DNA from: Candidatus Sungbacteria bacterium RIFCSPLOWO2_01_FULL_47_32
GTDB taxonomy: Bacteria > Patescibacteriota > Minisyncoccia > Sungbacterales > GWA2-42-14
DNA: 37,322 nucleotides
Direction: 5' to 3'
NCBI GenBank assembly: GCA_001820685.1
Contig: MHQP01000031.1
Location: 1 to 37,322 of the forward strand
Position numbers and translations under genes: made by a program. Under the pieces are notes generated by a model. It was not told the origin of the DNA. It worked only from the letters and a program-made list of their open reading frames with translations, and searched no databases. Positions 16,216-23,951 of this stretch are shown here, in pieces. Each line of letters starts with the position of its first letter. Positions within the stretch are counted from its first letter, which is position 1.

Positions 16216-16917
16216 CTAACGCTTCTCGGTTTGCACTTCCTTTGCAAAAACGTCTCCTTTGTATATCCAGACCTTAATGCCAATGGTGCCGTAGGTGGTG
16301 TATGCAACCTTTTGCGAAAAATCAACGTCTGCGCGTATCGTCTGGAGCGGTATTCGTCCGCTTTTCAGCCATTCATAGCGCGCCATCTCGGAACCATCAA
16401 GCCTTCCCGATATTGCAAGGCGCACTCCGAGGACTTCCTTTTGCGAGGAAATTTTGTCGAGCGTTTGTTTCAAAACACGTCTGAATGGCATGCGCTTTTC
16501 CAACTCATCCGCCATAGACTGCGCAACAACAGCCGCGTTGAGAAATGGGGATTTTATTTCTTCGACCGTAATCTTCAGTTCGCGTTTCGGAACCGGCTTT
16601 TTTCTCTCAACCGGTATCCGTTTCCAGATCTTTATCATTTGCCGTTCTACTTCTTTTTTCAGTTTGGTGGCGCCCTCACCTCCCCGTCCGATAAGGATGC
16701 CGGGGCGGGCCGTCCGGATGATGATATTCATCGTATTTGGAGAACGCTCAATCTCAATCTCGGAAACATGCATCGGACGCAACTTTGTGGAAAGCCACTC
16801 GCGAAGCATTGTATCTTCGCGCAAGTACTCTTTATAATTCTTCAAACTAAACCACCGCGATTTCCAATTCGTGGTTTGCCCGATTCTGAATATGTATGGA
16901 TGAACTCGATGTGTCAT
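16216..16917 (-). CDS. rpsC: 30S ribosomal protein uS3
   Basis: The 233-residue protein lines the mRNA entry site. The N-terminal MTHRVHPYIFRIGQTTNWKS is followed by a KH domain with the GxxG-type loop IGRGGEGATKLK, then the C-terminal domain with GRLDGSEMARYEWLKSGRIP. It ends DVFAKEVQTEKR. Normal length. Confidence 0.97.
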   Translation of the reverse strand: MTHRVHPYIFRIGQTTNWKSRWFSLKNYKEYLREDTMLREWLSTKLRPMHVSEIEIERSPNTMNIIIRTARPGILIGRGGEGATKLKKEVERQMIKIWKRIPVERKKPVPKRELKITVEEIKSPFLNAAVVAQSMADELEKRMPFRRVLKQTLDKISSQKEVLGVRLAISGRLDGSEMARYEWLKSGRIPLQTIRADVDFSQKVAYTTYGTIGIKVWIYKGDVFAKEVQTEKR

Positions 16918-16926
16918 GGTAGTTCG

Positions 16927-17442
16927 TTAAATGGCTTTCCGTTGAAACATTCTTTGTACGAATCCTTTTTGTTTCTTTACCTGTTTCGACGGCTCCCGCA
17001 GCGATTGCTGGCGCTTCATCTTATCCGAGGTTTCTCTCTTGGTCAATTCTCCCTTTTCTTTCGTTTTCGCGACTTCCGGAACTCTGACTTCCGGCATCGA
17101 ACCTACCTCGCGCACTCCCAGAACAAGATTAATATGGCTTGTTCGCTTCATGATAGGAGCCGAGCGTCCGAACGCCCGCGCTCTTCCCCGTTTCAGCACG
17201 GGGCCTCCGTCAACCGTAATATTTTGCACATATAAGTTCTTCCGTTCAAGCTTAAAGTTATTTTCGGCGTTCGCAATGGCCGACTTCAGGAGTTTTAACA
17301 CTGGCCGCGCCGCACGCTTTCCGACATGGCGCAACTGGGCTTCCGCGCGAAACACATGCATCCCTTTAATAAGATCGCAAACCACGCGCACCTTGCGAGG
17401 CGACATGCGGAGATATCTCAATTTTGCTTCAACGGTTTGCAT
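16927..17442 (-). CDS. rplV: 50S ribosomal protein uL22 with long basic C-terminal extension
   Basis: The first 115 or so residues are standard uL22: YLRMSPRKVRVVCDLIKGM, then the tunnel hairpin around RGRARAFGRSAPIMKRTSHI. The usual end is followed by about 50 extra residues rich in Lys, Arg and Gln (TKEKGELTKRE to FVQRMFQRKAI), probably a flexible rRNA-binding tail. The extension is in frame and continuous. Confidence 0.95.
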   Translation of the reverse strand: MQTVEAKLRYLRMSPRKVRVVCDLIKGMHVFRAEAQLRHVGKRAARPVLKLLKSAIANAENNFKLERKNLYVQNITVDGGPVLKRGRARAFGRSAPIMKRTSHINLVLGVREVGSMPEVRVPEVAKTKEKGELTKRETSDKMKRQQSLREPSKQVKKQKGFVQRMFQRKAI

Positions 17443-17454
17443 GGTTGGTATCGT

Positions 17455-17778
17455 TTATTTTTTCTCCGGAGCCGCCGCGGGTTTTGCCGCTTCAGCCGCT
17501 TTCATTTCAAGCTCTTTTTGCATTCGTCCTCCGTGTCTGACGAATTTCCTCGTCGGAGAAAACTCTCCGAGTTTATGGCCGACCATTTCTTCTTTTATGT
17601 TTACCGGGGTAAATGCCCTTCCGTTATGCACTCCGAAGGTAAATCCGACCATTTCCGGAATAATAGTGGAATTGCGCGACCATGTTTTGATGACCGTCGC
17701 GTCTCCAACCTTAACACGCCCCAGTTTTTTTAGGATTGACGGATGGATGAATGGCCCTTTTTTAAGACTTCGTGGCAT
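17455..17778 (-). CDS. rpsS: 30S ribosomal protein uS19
   Basis: The 107-residue protein of the 30S head starts [19 protein letters not shown] and contains [20 protein letters not shown] and [18 protein letters not shown], the family signature. A Lys/Ala-rich tail ([14 protein letters not shown]) extends past the usual end. The 104 bp to rplB carries only short imperfect hairpins. Confidence 0.97.
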   Translation of the reverse strand: MPRSLKKGPFIHPSILKKLGRVKVGDATVIKTWSRNSTIIPEMVGFTFGVHNGRAFTPVNIKEEMVGHKLGEFSPTRKFVRHGGRMQKELEMKAAEAAKPAAAPEKK

Positions 17779-17882
17779 GTTCTTTAGTTAGCGAGTTGTC
17801 CGGTTCGCCGGTTTCGCCCGCGTATGGACTCACAGGCTGTTTGTGTGAATGTTAGCTGATACCTTTTGCCAAAACTTGTTAA

Positions 17883-18707
17883 CTATTTCGTTCGTCTTGA
17901 TAAGATGAATTTCCAGGATTTTTTCTTTTTATTCCGCGTTTTGACGCCTTTAGCAGTTTTTCCCCACGGGGTTTTCGGACGCCTCAACCCAAGCTGTGTC
18001 CTCCCTTCTCCTCCTCCGTGCGGATGGTCTCGCGGGTTCATCACACTTCCTCGAACCGTCGGGCGTATTCCGAGGTGCCTGTTCCGTCCGGCTTTGCCGA
18101 TGGTCATGAATGAGTGTTCGGGGTTTGAGACCATTCCGATGCACGCCCAGCTTATCGACGGAACCCTCCGCACTTCTCCCGAGGGAAGCTTTATATTCGT
18201 ATGGTCCCCTTCATGCGCAAGAATTTGCGCTCCGATCCCGGCCGAGCGCACCAGTTGGGCGCCAAGTCCGGGTTTGAGTTCAATATTATAAACAAATGTT
18301 CCGACCGGGATGTTTTTCAGCATTGTGCGACAACCGATCTCAATAGGAGCTTTTTCGGAAACAATTACGGTTGAGCCGGTTTTCATCTCTTGCGGAGCAA
18401 GCACATAGCGCCGTTCTCCGTCAACATAGCGCAAAAGCGCAATAAATCCGGAACGGTTCGGGTCATATTCGAGCGCCTCAACAACGGCTGAAACGTTTTT
18501 CTTGTCATACATGAAATCCACCATGCGGTAGAGCGCTTTGACGCGGCCTCCTTTGTGGCGCGTTGTGATTCGTCCATAATTGTTCCTTCCCTGCGCCCGA
18601 TGAAAACCAAGAACAAGCGAGCGTTCGGGCTCTTTTTTTGTGAGCTGGGAGAAATCAATGATTTCGCCCGCTCTCCTTCCTGCTGATGTCGGTTTGTACT
18701 TCTTCAT
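17883..18707 (-). CDS. rplB: 50S ribosomal protein uL2
   Basis: A 274-residue protein close to the peptidyl transferase centre. Seen: MKKYKPTSAGRRAG at the start, RNNYGRITTRHKGGRVKALY, and the near-invariant block MNPRDHPHGGGEGR with the conserved His of the family, followed by TPWGKTAKGVKTR. Length and sequence are normal. Confidence 0.98.
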   Translation of the reverse strand: MKKYKPTSAGRRAGEIIDFSQLTKKEPERSLVLGFHRAQGRNNYGRITTRHKGGRVKALYRMVDFMYDKKNVSAVVEALEYDPNRSGFIALLRYVDGERRYVLAPQEMKTGSTVIVSEKAPIEIGCRTMLKNIPVGTFVYNIELKPGLGAQLVRSAGIGAQILAHEGDHTNIKLPSGEVRRVPSISWACIGMVSNPEHSFMTIGKAGRNRHLGIRPTVRGSVMNPRDHPHGGGEGRTQLGLRRPKTPWGKTAKGVKTRNKKKKSWKFILSRRTK

Positions 18708-18715
18708 GGTATATT

Positions 18716-19120
18716 TTATACCGCACCTTCTATTTTTTCTCCGTGGATAAGCGTTACCATCGCCTTCTTATATCCGGGAACGACTCCCGTGGTGCGTCCG
18801 AGACGCACTTGGCGGGGTTTCGTGTTCAACATATTCACCCTTCTCACATTGACGCCGTATTTCCCTTCAATGGCTTTTTTTACCTCAAGCTTATTTGCCG
18901 TCTTTGCAACTTTAAAGACATACGTATTCATGCTGTTTGAAAGCGTTGCTTTTTCGGTAACGTGAGGAGAAATCAAAACACCTAACACCAAACGCCCAAA
19001 ATCGGCGGATTTTGCTTTCGGTTCGCGAACGACTGGAGTTGTATCTGCTTCAGCCTTAACAGCCGAAACTTTCTTAGGTTTCTTTTCGTCCTTTTTCGGA
19101 TTTTTTTTGAAAAACGCCAT
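18716..19120 (-). CDS. rplW: 50S ribosomal protein uL23 with N-terminal extension
   Basis: The core (about residues 46-134) is standard: PHVTEKATLSNSMNTYVFKV, the GKYGVNVRRVNMLNTKPR region and a KAMVTL strand. About 45 Lys-rich residues precede it (KKNPKKDEKKPKKVSAVKAE). uL23 forms the docking site for trigger factor and SRP at the tunnel exit. The extension is in frame and begins with the only good upstream ATG. Confidence 0.96.
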   Translation of the reverse strand: MAFFKKNPKKDEKKPKKVSAVKAEADTTPVVREPKAKSADFGRLVLGVLISPHVTEKATLSNSMNTYVFKVAKTANKLEVKKAIEGKYGVNVRRVNMLNTKPRQVRLGRTTGVVPGYKKAMVTLIHGEKIEGAV

Positions 19121-19166
19121 ATTGATTTATAATTTCCAGTTTCCGTTTTTTAATTTCAAAACACGA

Positions 19167-19799
19167 TTATTTTGTAAAAACACTTAGCGCATCTTTCACA
19201 AACAAAAGATATTTATTTGCCAGCGCCTCATATGCGGTAAGATTTCGCGCTTCGTCAAGCGAAATATTCGGAAGATTCCTCACGGCACGTTTGGTATTTT
19301 CGTCTTTCTTTGCGTAAAGAAGCAAAACGCTCCGGCTCCGAAGGTCGTTTTTTACCGTAGCAAGGTCGGAAAAAATTTTTACGGCAATTTTTGTTTTTGG
19401 AGCCTCAAGTTTCAGACCGTCAAGAACCAGTATCTCATTATCGCGCGCTTTTGCCGAAAGTACCGTGTATAAGGCCCTTCGCGCCATTTTTTTGTTTATT
19501 TTCTTCGAATAGTCTTTTTCTTTCAGCGGTCCGTGTGTTACACCTCCTCCCTTCCAGATCGGCGAGCGAGTTGAGCCATGGCGAGCCCGCCCCGTTCCTT
19601 TCTGGCGCCAGGGCTTGCGCCCTCCTCCGCGAACGTTCGCCCTATCCCGGGCATGCGCTACGGTCGGACGCATATTTGCTCCCTGCGAAACCGCAACCTG
19701 ATGGACAAGGTCCGCATTCCACGGCAATCCAAAAACCGCTTCAGGCAATTCTGCCGTTCCCGATTCCTTGCCTTCTTGATTGTAGACCTTGACTTTCAT
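19167..19799 (-). CDS. rplD: 50S ribosomal protein uL4
   Basis: The 210-residue protein has the tunnel-lining extended loop [20 protein letters not shown] followed by [16 protein letters not shown], both diagnostic. N-terminus [20 protein letters not shown]. In E. coli uL4 also represses the S10 operon. Its start region contains the promoter of the opposing lipoprotein gene. Confidence 0.97.
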   Translation of the reverse strand: MKVKVYNQEGKESGTAELPEAVFGLPWNADLVHQVAVSQGANMRPTVAHARDRANVRGGGRKPWRQKGTGRARHGSTRSPIWKGGGVTHGPLKEKDYSKKINKKMARRALYTVLSAKARDNEILVLDGLKLEAPKTKIAVKIFSDLATVKNDLRSRSVLLLYAKKDENTKRAVRNLPNISLDEARNLTAYEALANKYLLFVKDALSVFTK

Positions 19800-19817
19800 A
19801 AAATTACTTGTTACAAT
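19789..19817 (+). promoter_or_regulatory. Sigma-70-type promoter for the first lipoprotein cassette
   Basis: TTGACT at 19789-19794, a 17 bp spacer and TACAAT at 19812-19817 on the plus strand. It lies partly in the 5' end of rplD, facing the other way. The predicted transcript starts about 30 bp before the lipoprotein ATG. Confidence 0.65.
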
Positions 19818-19853
19818 ACTATCGGTTTCTTTTTAAGAATATTGGAGACATTC

Positions 19854-20099
19854 ATGCTCCGTGCTATCTGGATCGCCCTTTTTTCAGCGCTATTACTTAC
19901 GGCATGCCACGAATCCGAGCAGCTTCCCAAAGGCCATATCAAGCTCCTCGACGGCAACCTCATTCGTTGCGACGGCGGGATAAAAGGTGATAAAAGCAGT
20001 CAATATATTTGCTACCCAAGCCTGAAGAGCGAGAACCAGATAATTATTTCACCCGGCCTTGTTCAGGAAGTTTTCTATCAGGTTAACGAGCTTCGTTAG
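19854..20099 (+). CDS. Small lipoprotein, opposite strand inside the S10 cluster
   Basis: The 81-residue product has a signal peptide (MLRAIWIALFSALL) and a lipobox LTAC, with Cys18 as the lipidation site. The mature part is about 64 residues with two further Cys (RCDGG and ICYPS) that could form a disulfide. It has a GGAG ribosome site about 7 bases before the ATG, its own promoter and its own terminator, and lies antisense to the cluster between rplD and rplC. I do not recognise the family. It resembles the cassette at 24284-24667 in organisation, not in sequence. Confidence 0.75.
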   Translation: MLRAIWIALFSALLLTACHESEQLPKGHIKLLDGNLIRCDGGIKGDKSSQYICYPSLKSENQIIISPGLVQEVFYQVNELR

Positions 20100-20102
20100 C
20101 CG

Positions 20103-20127
20103 CGGCCCTTATCGGCCGTCTTTTTTT
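20103..20127 (+). terminator. Intrinsic terminator of the lipoprotein cassette
   Basis: The stem CGGCC...GGCCG is followed by a run of seven T. It begins four bases after the stop codon and reaches the first bases of the rplC stop on the other strand. Confidence 0.75.
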
Positions 20128-20746
20128 ATCCGTAAATTTCAAGCAATGTTCCTCTTCTTCCCGGCAGAGCCCCCCGAAGCGCTATCAGATTCTGCTCCAC
20201 ATCAACTTTTGCAACCTTCACCCTAATCAGAGTTTTCCTATCGCCTCCCGTGCGCCCCGCCATTTTCATTCCGAGCACAACTCTTCCTCCGGCCCGTCCT
20301 CCGCCTCCTCCGATTGAACCCGGCTCTCGGTGCGCGTGTTTCGTTCCGTGGCTTCCGGGCGCTCCGTGGAATCCGTGCCGCTTCACAACCCCCTGAAATC
20401 CTTTCGATTTTGAGATTCCGGAAACCTTCACAACATCCCCTTCTTTAAAAACGCTCACATCAATTTTATCCCCCCGCGCGGCCTTCATTCCTTCCTCGCG
20501 GAATTCCCGCACGTGCATGAAATTTCCCAAATCCTTAAAGTGCCCTTTTTGAGGTTTTGCGATATTCTTTTCTTTCCGAACGCCAAACCCGACTTGCACC
20601 GCTTCATATCCGTCTTTTTCCTTCGTCCGAACTTGTGTTACGACATTCGGGGTCGCCGAAACAACCGTTACTGGAATAACGTTTCCTTCATCATCAAATA
20701 TCTGCGTCATGCCGATTTTTTCTCCTAGAATGAATTTCATAACCAT
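20126..20746 (-). CDS. rplC: 50S ribosomal protein uL3
   Basis: The 206-residue protein has the family core KFILGEKIGMTQIFDDEGN and, at the tip that reaches the peptidyl transferase centre, GSHGTKHAHREPGSIG. Two ATG codons are possible (MVM...); the second, two codons in, fits the usual N-terminus MKFILG. It is separated from rpsJ by about 1.3 kb of foreign genes and structured DNA, and from rplD by an opposing gene, so it probably needs its own promoter. Confidence 0.97.
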   Translation of the reverse strand: MVMKFILGEKIGMTQIFDDEGNVIPVTVVSATPNVVTQVRTKEKDGYEAVQVGFGVRKEKNIAKPQKGHFKDLGNFMHVREFREEGMKAARGDKIDVSVFKEGDVVKVSGISKSKGFQGVVKRHGFHGAPGSHGTKHAHREPGSIGGGGGRAGGRVVLGMKMAGRTGGDRKTLIRVKVAKVDVEQNLIALRGALPGRRGTLLEIYG

Positions 20747-20764
20747 TAATTCTTAATCCTTTTT

Positions 20765-20809
20765 CTGGATTATAGATGCCTGCGAGTTATCGTACGCATC
20801 TATAGTCCA
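20765..20809. repeat. Hairpin upstream of rplC
   Basis: TGGATTATAGATGC pairs with GCATCTATAGTCCA (13 Watson-Crick pairs plus one G-U) around a 17-base loop. It lies 18 bp upstream of rplC and would sit in its mRNA leader if the transcript starts farther upstream. Confidence 0.6.
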
Positions 20810-20820
20810 AAAAGCAAATA

Positions 20821-21110
20821 AAAAAAACCGGTTTCCCGGTGCACAAAAACCCCTGGGATACTTCAGTTTTCTAGACTACTTTTTTTAAGTTAATACTTGT
20901 CCCAAGACCATAGAATATGGCCGGGACGGCGGCGCTTTCGCGCTTAGCCGCAACTAAGTAACGTTCAATGCATTACTGCACCAAACCCCCATGACAACTG
21001 GGGCGAGTAAACCTCTTTGGCCACTCAATGTTCCCCGCGAACTTTTTCATCAAGCTCGGCTTGACTTCATCGAGTTAGGCTCGAATTCGTGAAGAATGAT
21101 CAATGGCTAG
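20821..21110 (-). ncRNA. Candidate structured RNA or leader ending in a terminator
   Basis: There is no gene between the 116-residue orphan and rplC, but this stretch is dense in stable hairpins when read on the minus strand. They include TCGAG/CTCGA (21070-21084), TCAAGC/GCTTGA (21050-21064), CCCCA/TGGGG (20987-21003), a GCGGC stem enclosing GCGC-GAAA-GCGC (20928-20951), and GTCCC/GGGAC enclosing ACCATA/TATGGC (20899-20926). The region ends in ACCGGGAAACCGG followed by eight T (20821-20840), an intrinsic terminator. This fits a 250-280 nt small RNA, or an attenuator leader of rplC. No RNase P, tmRNA or SRP RNA core motif is visible. Confidence 0.45.
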
Positions 21111-21134
21111 AATTTGTTCATGCCTCCGGCGCGC

Positions 21135-21485
21135 CTATCGCGCACGTTCCGCCGTAAGTCCTTTTATAATATCCGCGTCAATCCGTTCCCGGAGGTCTTT
21201 CTCGAGCAACGAACCAAGCGCTTCTACTTCCGATCCCCAGCGACGCAGTGTCTGCCCTCTTCTTTCGGCAACAATTACGTGGATCATATCTGTTTCAACT
21301 CCTATTTGTTTCAAAAAATCTTCTTCCTCGGCAAGGAGATGCGCAAGGTTAGGTACTGAACATCCCATTTCTTCCGCCTTTAACTCCTGATAGAGCAGAC
21401 GGTATCGCGTCATGCCGGGTGTTTTTTCTTGAGATTCAGTCCCTTTAGATTGCCCCGCTTCGCGTTCTTGCATATGCTCGGTCAT
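21135..21485 (-). CDS. Orphan helical protein inserted in the S10 cluster (116 aa)
   Basis: I do not recognise this protein. It is hydrophilic, with no signal peptide or membrane segment, and looks mostly alpha-helical (ETDMIHVIVAERRGQTLRRW; KDLRERIDADIIKGL). The N-terminal 30 residues are charged and probably disordered. Its ATG overlaps the stop of the upstream gene (ATGA), so it is translationally coupled to it. The pair sits where rpsJ and rplC are normally adjacent. It could be a lineage-specific partner of the translation machinery or simply a passenger. Confidence 0.65.
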   Translation of the reverse strand: MTEHMQEREAGQSKGTESQEKTPGMTRYRLLYQELKAEEMGCSVPNLAHLLAEEEDFLKQIGVETDMIHVIVAERRGQTLRRWGSEVEALGSLLEKDLRERIDADIIKGLTAERAR

Positions 21486-21871
21486 TTAACATCTAAATTA
21501 TCCATCACCCTAGCATTCCATAATTCATACAAGGCATCTAGACCGGCTTCATTGCTAATCTTTAACTTTAAGTCTGCGTCAATCTTTTGCCATATCTTAT
21601 CCAACTCCATTGACATTTCTTTATACCGCTTTATTGCTTTTTGCCTAAGACTGGAATATTTCTCCATTTCTCCCTTACTGACCCCCGCTACGGTCATATC
21701 GTCTCTTTCCGCGGCCAAATCTTCAAAATGCTTCGGATCTAAAAGGTCATCAATTTTTGATTTTTTTTTCAATAATGCGAATTCAAACCTCCACATTCCA
21801 GTAACCAGATCATGCGCCCGTTTTTCAAGATTTTCTTTGGATTCTGTTTTTTGTTCTCCTTCAACTCCCAT
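21482..21871 (-). CDS. Orphan helical protein inserted in the S10 cluster (129 aa)
   Basis: Unrecognised. It is highly charged and predicted alpha-helical throughout, with coiled-coil-like stretches (LRQKAIKRYKEMSMELDKI). A disordered acidic N-terminus (GVEGEQKTESKENLEKRA) is followed by LVTGMWRFEFALLKKKSKI. It has no Cys and no membrane segment. It is coupled by a 4 bp overlap to the 116-residue gene downstream. About 210 bp separates it from rpsJ, and that spacer contains two inverted repeats. Confidence 0.65.
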   Translation of the reverse strand: MGVEGEQKTESKENLEKRAHDLVTGMWRFEFALLKKKSKIDDLLDPKHFEDLAAERDDMTVAGVSKGEMEKYSSLRQKAIKRYKEMSMELDKIWQKIDADLKLKISNEAGLDALYELWNARVMDNLDVK

Positions 21872-21930
21872 ACTTTGTTTTTAATCGTTATGCATGAGCG
21901 AAGCGGCCAAATTTTTCTTCATCTTTAGTA

Positions 21931-22027
21931 ATCCCGCCCTAATTTTACTTGAGAATTTTCCTTCTGCTCAATTTACTTTTTCGCCGTAAATCTTTTCTAC
22001 AAATTCTTCAGTAAAATTAGAGCGGGA
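21931..22027. repeat. Inverted-repeat element downstream of rpsJ
   Basis: ATCCCGCCCTAATTTTACT at 21931-21949 pairs with AGTAAAATTAGAGCGGGAT at 22009-22027 (18 of 19), giving a 97 bp unit. Its size and CCC...GGG ends recall the 109-112 bp mobile elements and unit 2 of the rplR-rpsE spacer, but no target duplication is visible. Confidence 0.65.
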
Positions 22028-22041
22028 TAAAGGTTTTGCAG

Positions 22042-22075
22042 CTATTTTTACTTCGCCGATGGCTCGTAAAAATAG
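22042..22075 (-). repeat. Hairpin after the rpsJ stop
   Basis: CTATTTTTAC pairs perfectly with GTAAAAATAG around a 14-base loop, 10 bp beyond the rpsJ stop. No T-run follows on the minus strand, so it is more likely an RNA-stabilising or regulatory hairpin than a terminator. Confidence 0.5.
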
Positions 22076-22085
22076 GCAAAGCCCT

Positions 22086-22469
22086 TTACATCTTAATCTC
22101 AATATCCACACCCGCAGGCAAATTCAGGTTCATTAACGCGTCAATCGTTTTCGGATTCGGATTGATAATATCAATAAGCCGTTTGTGGACGCGCATTTCG
22201 TATTGTTCCCTGGCGTTTTTGTGCACAAACGAAGAACGATTTACGGTGTACTTGTGTATCTCTCCCGGAAGCGGTACCGGTCCCACGACATCCGCCCCTT
22301 GGCGTCTGGCGGTTTCAACTATCTGCTTTACGGACGAATCTATAATCTTATTATCGTAAGCCCGGACCTTAATTCTAAGGCGCTGTGTTACTTCTTCGGT
22401 TGTCTTTGCCACTGCTTTTGCCGTTGCCAAGGTGCTTTTGGGTCTTGAGCTCGCATCCGCAAGCCCCAT
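22086..22469 (-). CDS. rpsJ: 30S ribosomal protein uS10 with N-terminal extension
   Basis: The 127-residue protein contains the standard uS10 core from about residue 28 ([20 protein letters not shown]), then [20 protein letters not shown] and the [15 protein letters not shown] block. About 25 Ala/Thr/Lys-rich residues precede it. It follows tuf by 6 bp, the usual str-S10 junction in bacteria where the two operons are joined. Confidence 0.97.
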   Translation of the reverse strand: MGLADASSRPKSTLATAKAVAKTTEEVTQRLRIKVRAYDNKIIDSSVKQIVETARRQGADVVGPVPLPGEIHKYTVNRSSFVHKNAREQYEMRVHKRLIDIINPNPKTIDALMNLNLPAGVDIEIKM

Positions 22470-22475
22470 TCCCGT

Positions 22476-23669
22476 TTATTTCGTAATTTTCGTTACAACT
22501 CCCGCTCCAACCGTCTTGCCTCCCTCGCGAATGGCAAAGCGCTGTTTTTCTTCCAATGCTACAGGCGATATCAACTTTACAATGAACTTGATGGTATCTC
22601 CCGGCATGACCATTTCAACTCCTGTTGGAAGCGTTACCTCCCCGGTAACATCAGTTGTGCGGAGATAGAACTGCGGTTTATAGCCTCCGAAAAACGGCGT
22701 GTGCCGTCCTCCTTCTTCTTTCGTAAGAATATAGACCTCTGACTCGAATTCTGTGTGAGGAGTAACCGAGCCCGGCTTTGCAATGACCTGTCCCCGCTCA
22801 ATATCTTCTTTCTTCAAACCACGAAGAAGGATGCCGGCATTATCGCCTGCAATTCCCTCGTCCAAAGATTTATTGAACATTTCAATACCGGTAACAATGG
22901 TTTTTTGCGTCGGGCGGAGTCCGATGGCCTCGATCTCATCATTGACCTTCACCTTGCCTCGCTCAATTCTTCCCGTAACGACGGTTCCACGTCCTTCAAT
23001 AGAGAAGACGTCTTCAACCGGCATGAGGAACGGTTTTTCCGTGTCGCGAACCGGGTCAGGAATATATGTATCAAGCTGATTTACAAGTTCCAAAATCGGT
23101 TTTGCCCATTCATCGTCCGGAGATGCCACTTCAAGCGCTTTTAAAGCAGAACCCCTGATAATCGGCGTTTTGTCTCCGGGGAAATTGTATTTCTTCAAAA
23201 GTTCACGGACTTCCACTTCAACCAAATCAACAAGCTCCTTGTCCTCAACCATGTCAACTTTATTCAAAAATACAATGATTGACGGCACTCCAACCTGGTA
23301 GGCCAGAAGGATGTGCTCGCGCGTTTGCGGCATCGGGCCGTCAACGGCGGAAACAACCAAAATTGCGCCGTCCATCTGGGCGGCTCCCGTGATCATGTTC
23401 TTGATATAATCGGCGTGTCCCGGAGCATCAATGTGGGCATAGTGCCGCTTTTCGGTTTCGTATTCCGAATGGTGGAGAGCAATAGTAATACCGCGCGCTT
23501 TTTCTTCCGGCGCGTTGTCGATTTGTTCAACCGACTCAACTCGGGATTTGAACCCTTTAAGCGATAAGACTTTCGTGATGGCCGCTGTCAGGGTTGTCTT
23601 GCCATGGTCAACGTGACCGATGGTTCCGACGTTTACGTGCGGCTTTGATCTATCAAATTTTTCCGCCAT
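22476..23669 (-). CDS. tuf: Elongation factor Tu
   Basis: A 397-residue GTPase that delivers aminoacyl-tRNA to the ribosome. All G motifs are present: [10 protein letters not shown] (P-loop), the switch segment with [14 protein letters not shown], and NKVD. Domains 2 and 3 are complete, including FEAEVYIL-type (here FESEVYIL) and [20 protein letters not shown]. It is driven by the promoter at 23783-23811, directly beside a mobile element. The ribosome site GGGAG precedes the ATG. Confidence 0.99.
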   Translation of the reverse strand: MAEKFDRSKPHVNVGTIGHVDHGKTTLTAAITKVLSLKGFKSRVESVEQIDNAPEEKARGITIALHHSEYETEKRHYAHIDAPGHADYIKNMITGAAQMDGAILVVSAVDGPMPQTREHILLAYQVGVPSIIVFLNKVDMVEDKELVDLVEVEVRELLKKYNFPGDKTPIIRGSALKALEVASPDDEWAKPILELVNQLDTYIPDPVRDTEKPFLMPVEDVFSIEGRGTVVTGRIERGKVKVNDEIEAIGLRPTQKTIVTGIEMFNKSLDEGIAGDNAGILLRGLKKEDIERGQVIAKPGSVTPHTEFESEVYILTKEEGGRHTPFFGGYKPQFYLRTTDVTGEVTLPTGVEMVMPGDTIKFIVKLISPVALEEKQRFAIREGGKTVGAGVVTKITK

Positions 23670-23782
23670 TTTGATGTGCTCCCGCCGATTAAGCCATTGC
23701 AGGAGTAATGTAGTTTATTTATTAAAATTTAATTAAAATTGCCAAAAAAGGCTTTATTCCTTAATTTTGGACAACATAGATA

Positions 23783-23811
23783 ATGGTAGACGAATATAAA
23801 AATAATGTCAA
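23783..23811 (-). promoter_or_regulatory. tuf promoter
   Basis: On the minus strand the -35 hexamer TTGACA (23806-23811) is separated by 17 bp from TACCAT (23783-23788). The -35 overlaps the TCAA target duplication of the mobile element that begins at 23812. It predicts a leader of about 105 nt before the tuf ATG. Confidence 0.65.
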
Positions 23812-23920
23812 CCCCACTAGAAGCCTAGCGAGGTTTTACTAAGCCCGTGACACAAAAGGCGAAGCCGCCTTACGGCTTTAGTATCGAGAATCAAAGCTCC
23901 TTTTTAGGTTTCTAGCGGGG
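23812..23920. mobile_element. MITE-like element copy A (109 bp), upstream of tuf
   Basis: The ends are CCCCACTAGAAGCCTA and TAGGTTTCTAGCGGGG, 14 of 16 complementary, and the two mismatches are G-U pairs in RNA. It is flanked by TCAA on both sides (23808-23811 and 23921-23924), a 4 bp target duplication. The centre has AGGCGAAGCCGCCTTACGGC, which allows two alternative hairpins. The same end core, central motif and length recur in copies B and D, and the ends and length in copy C, between rpsL and the PafA-like gene. Confidence 0.85.
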
Positions 23921-23951
23921 TCAAAAACCCTCTGGTACTTTCCACAAAAGA

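Noticed and set aside
16231-17235. Long open frame of over 300 codons on the plus strand
   Set aside because: It is antisense to rpsC and rplV, which are unmistakable; the translated sequence has no domain character.
20821-21110. RNase P RNA, tmRNA or SRP RNA
   Set aside because: The RNase P GAAAGTCCGGG-type core, the tRNA-like ends of tmRNA and the GGAAGGAAGCA-type SRP loop were looked for and not found, so only an unnamed structured RNA is reported.
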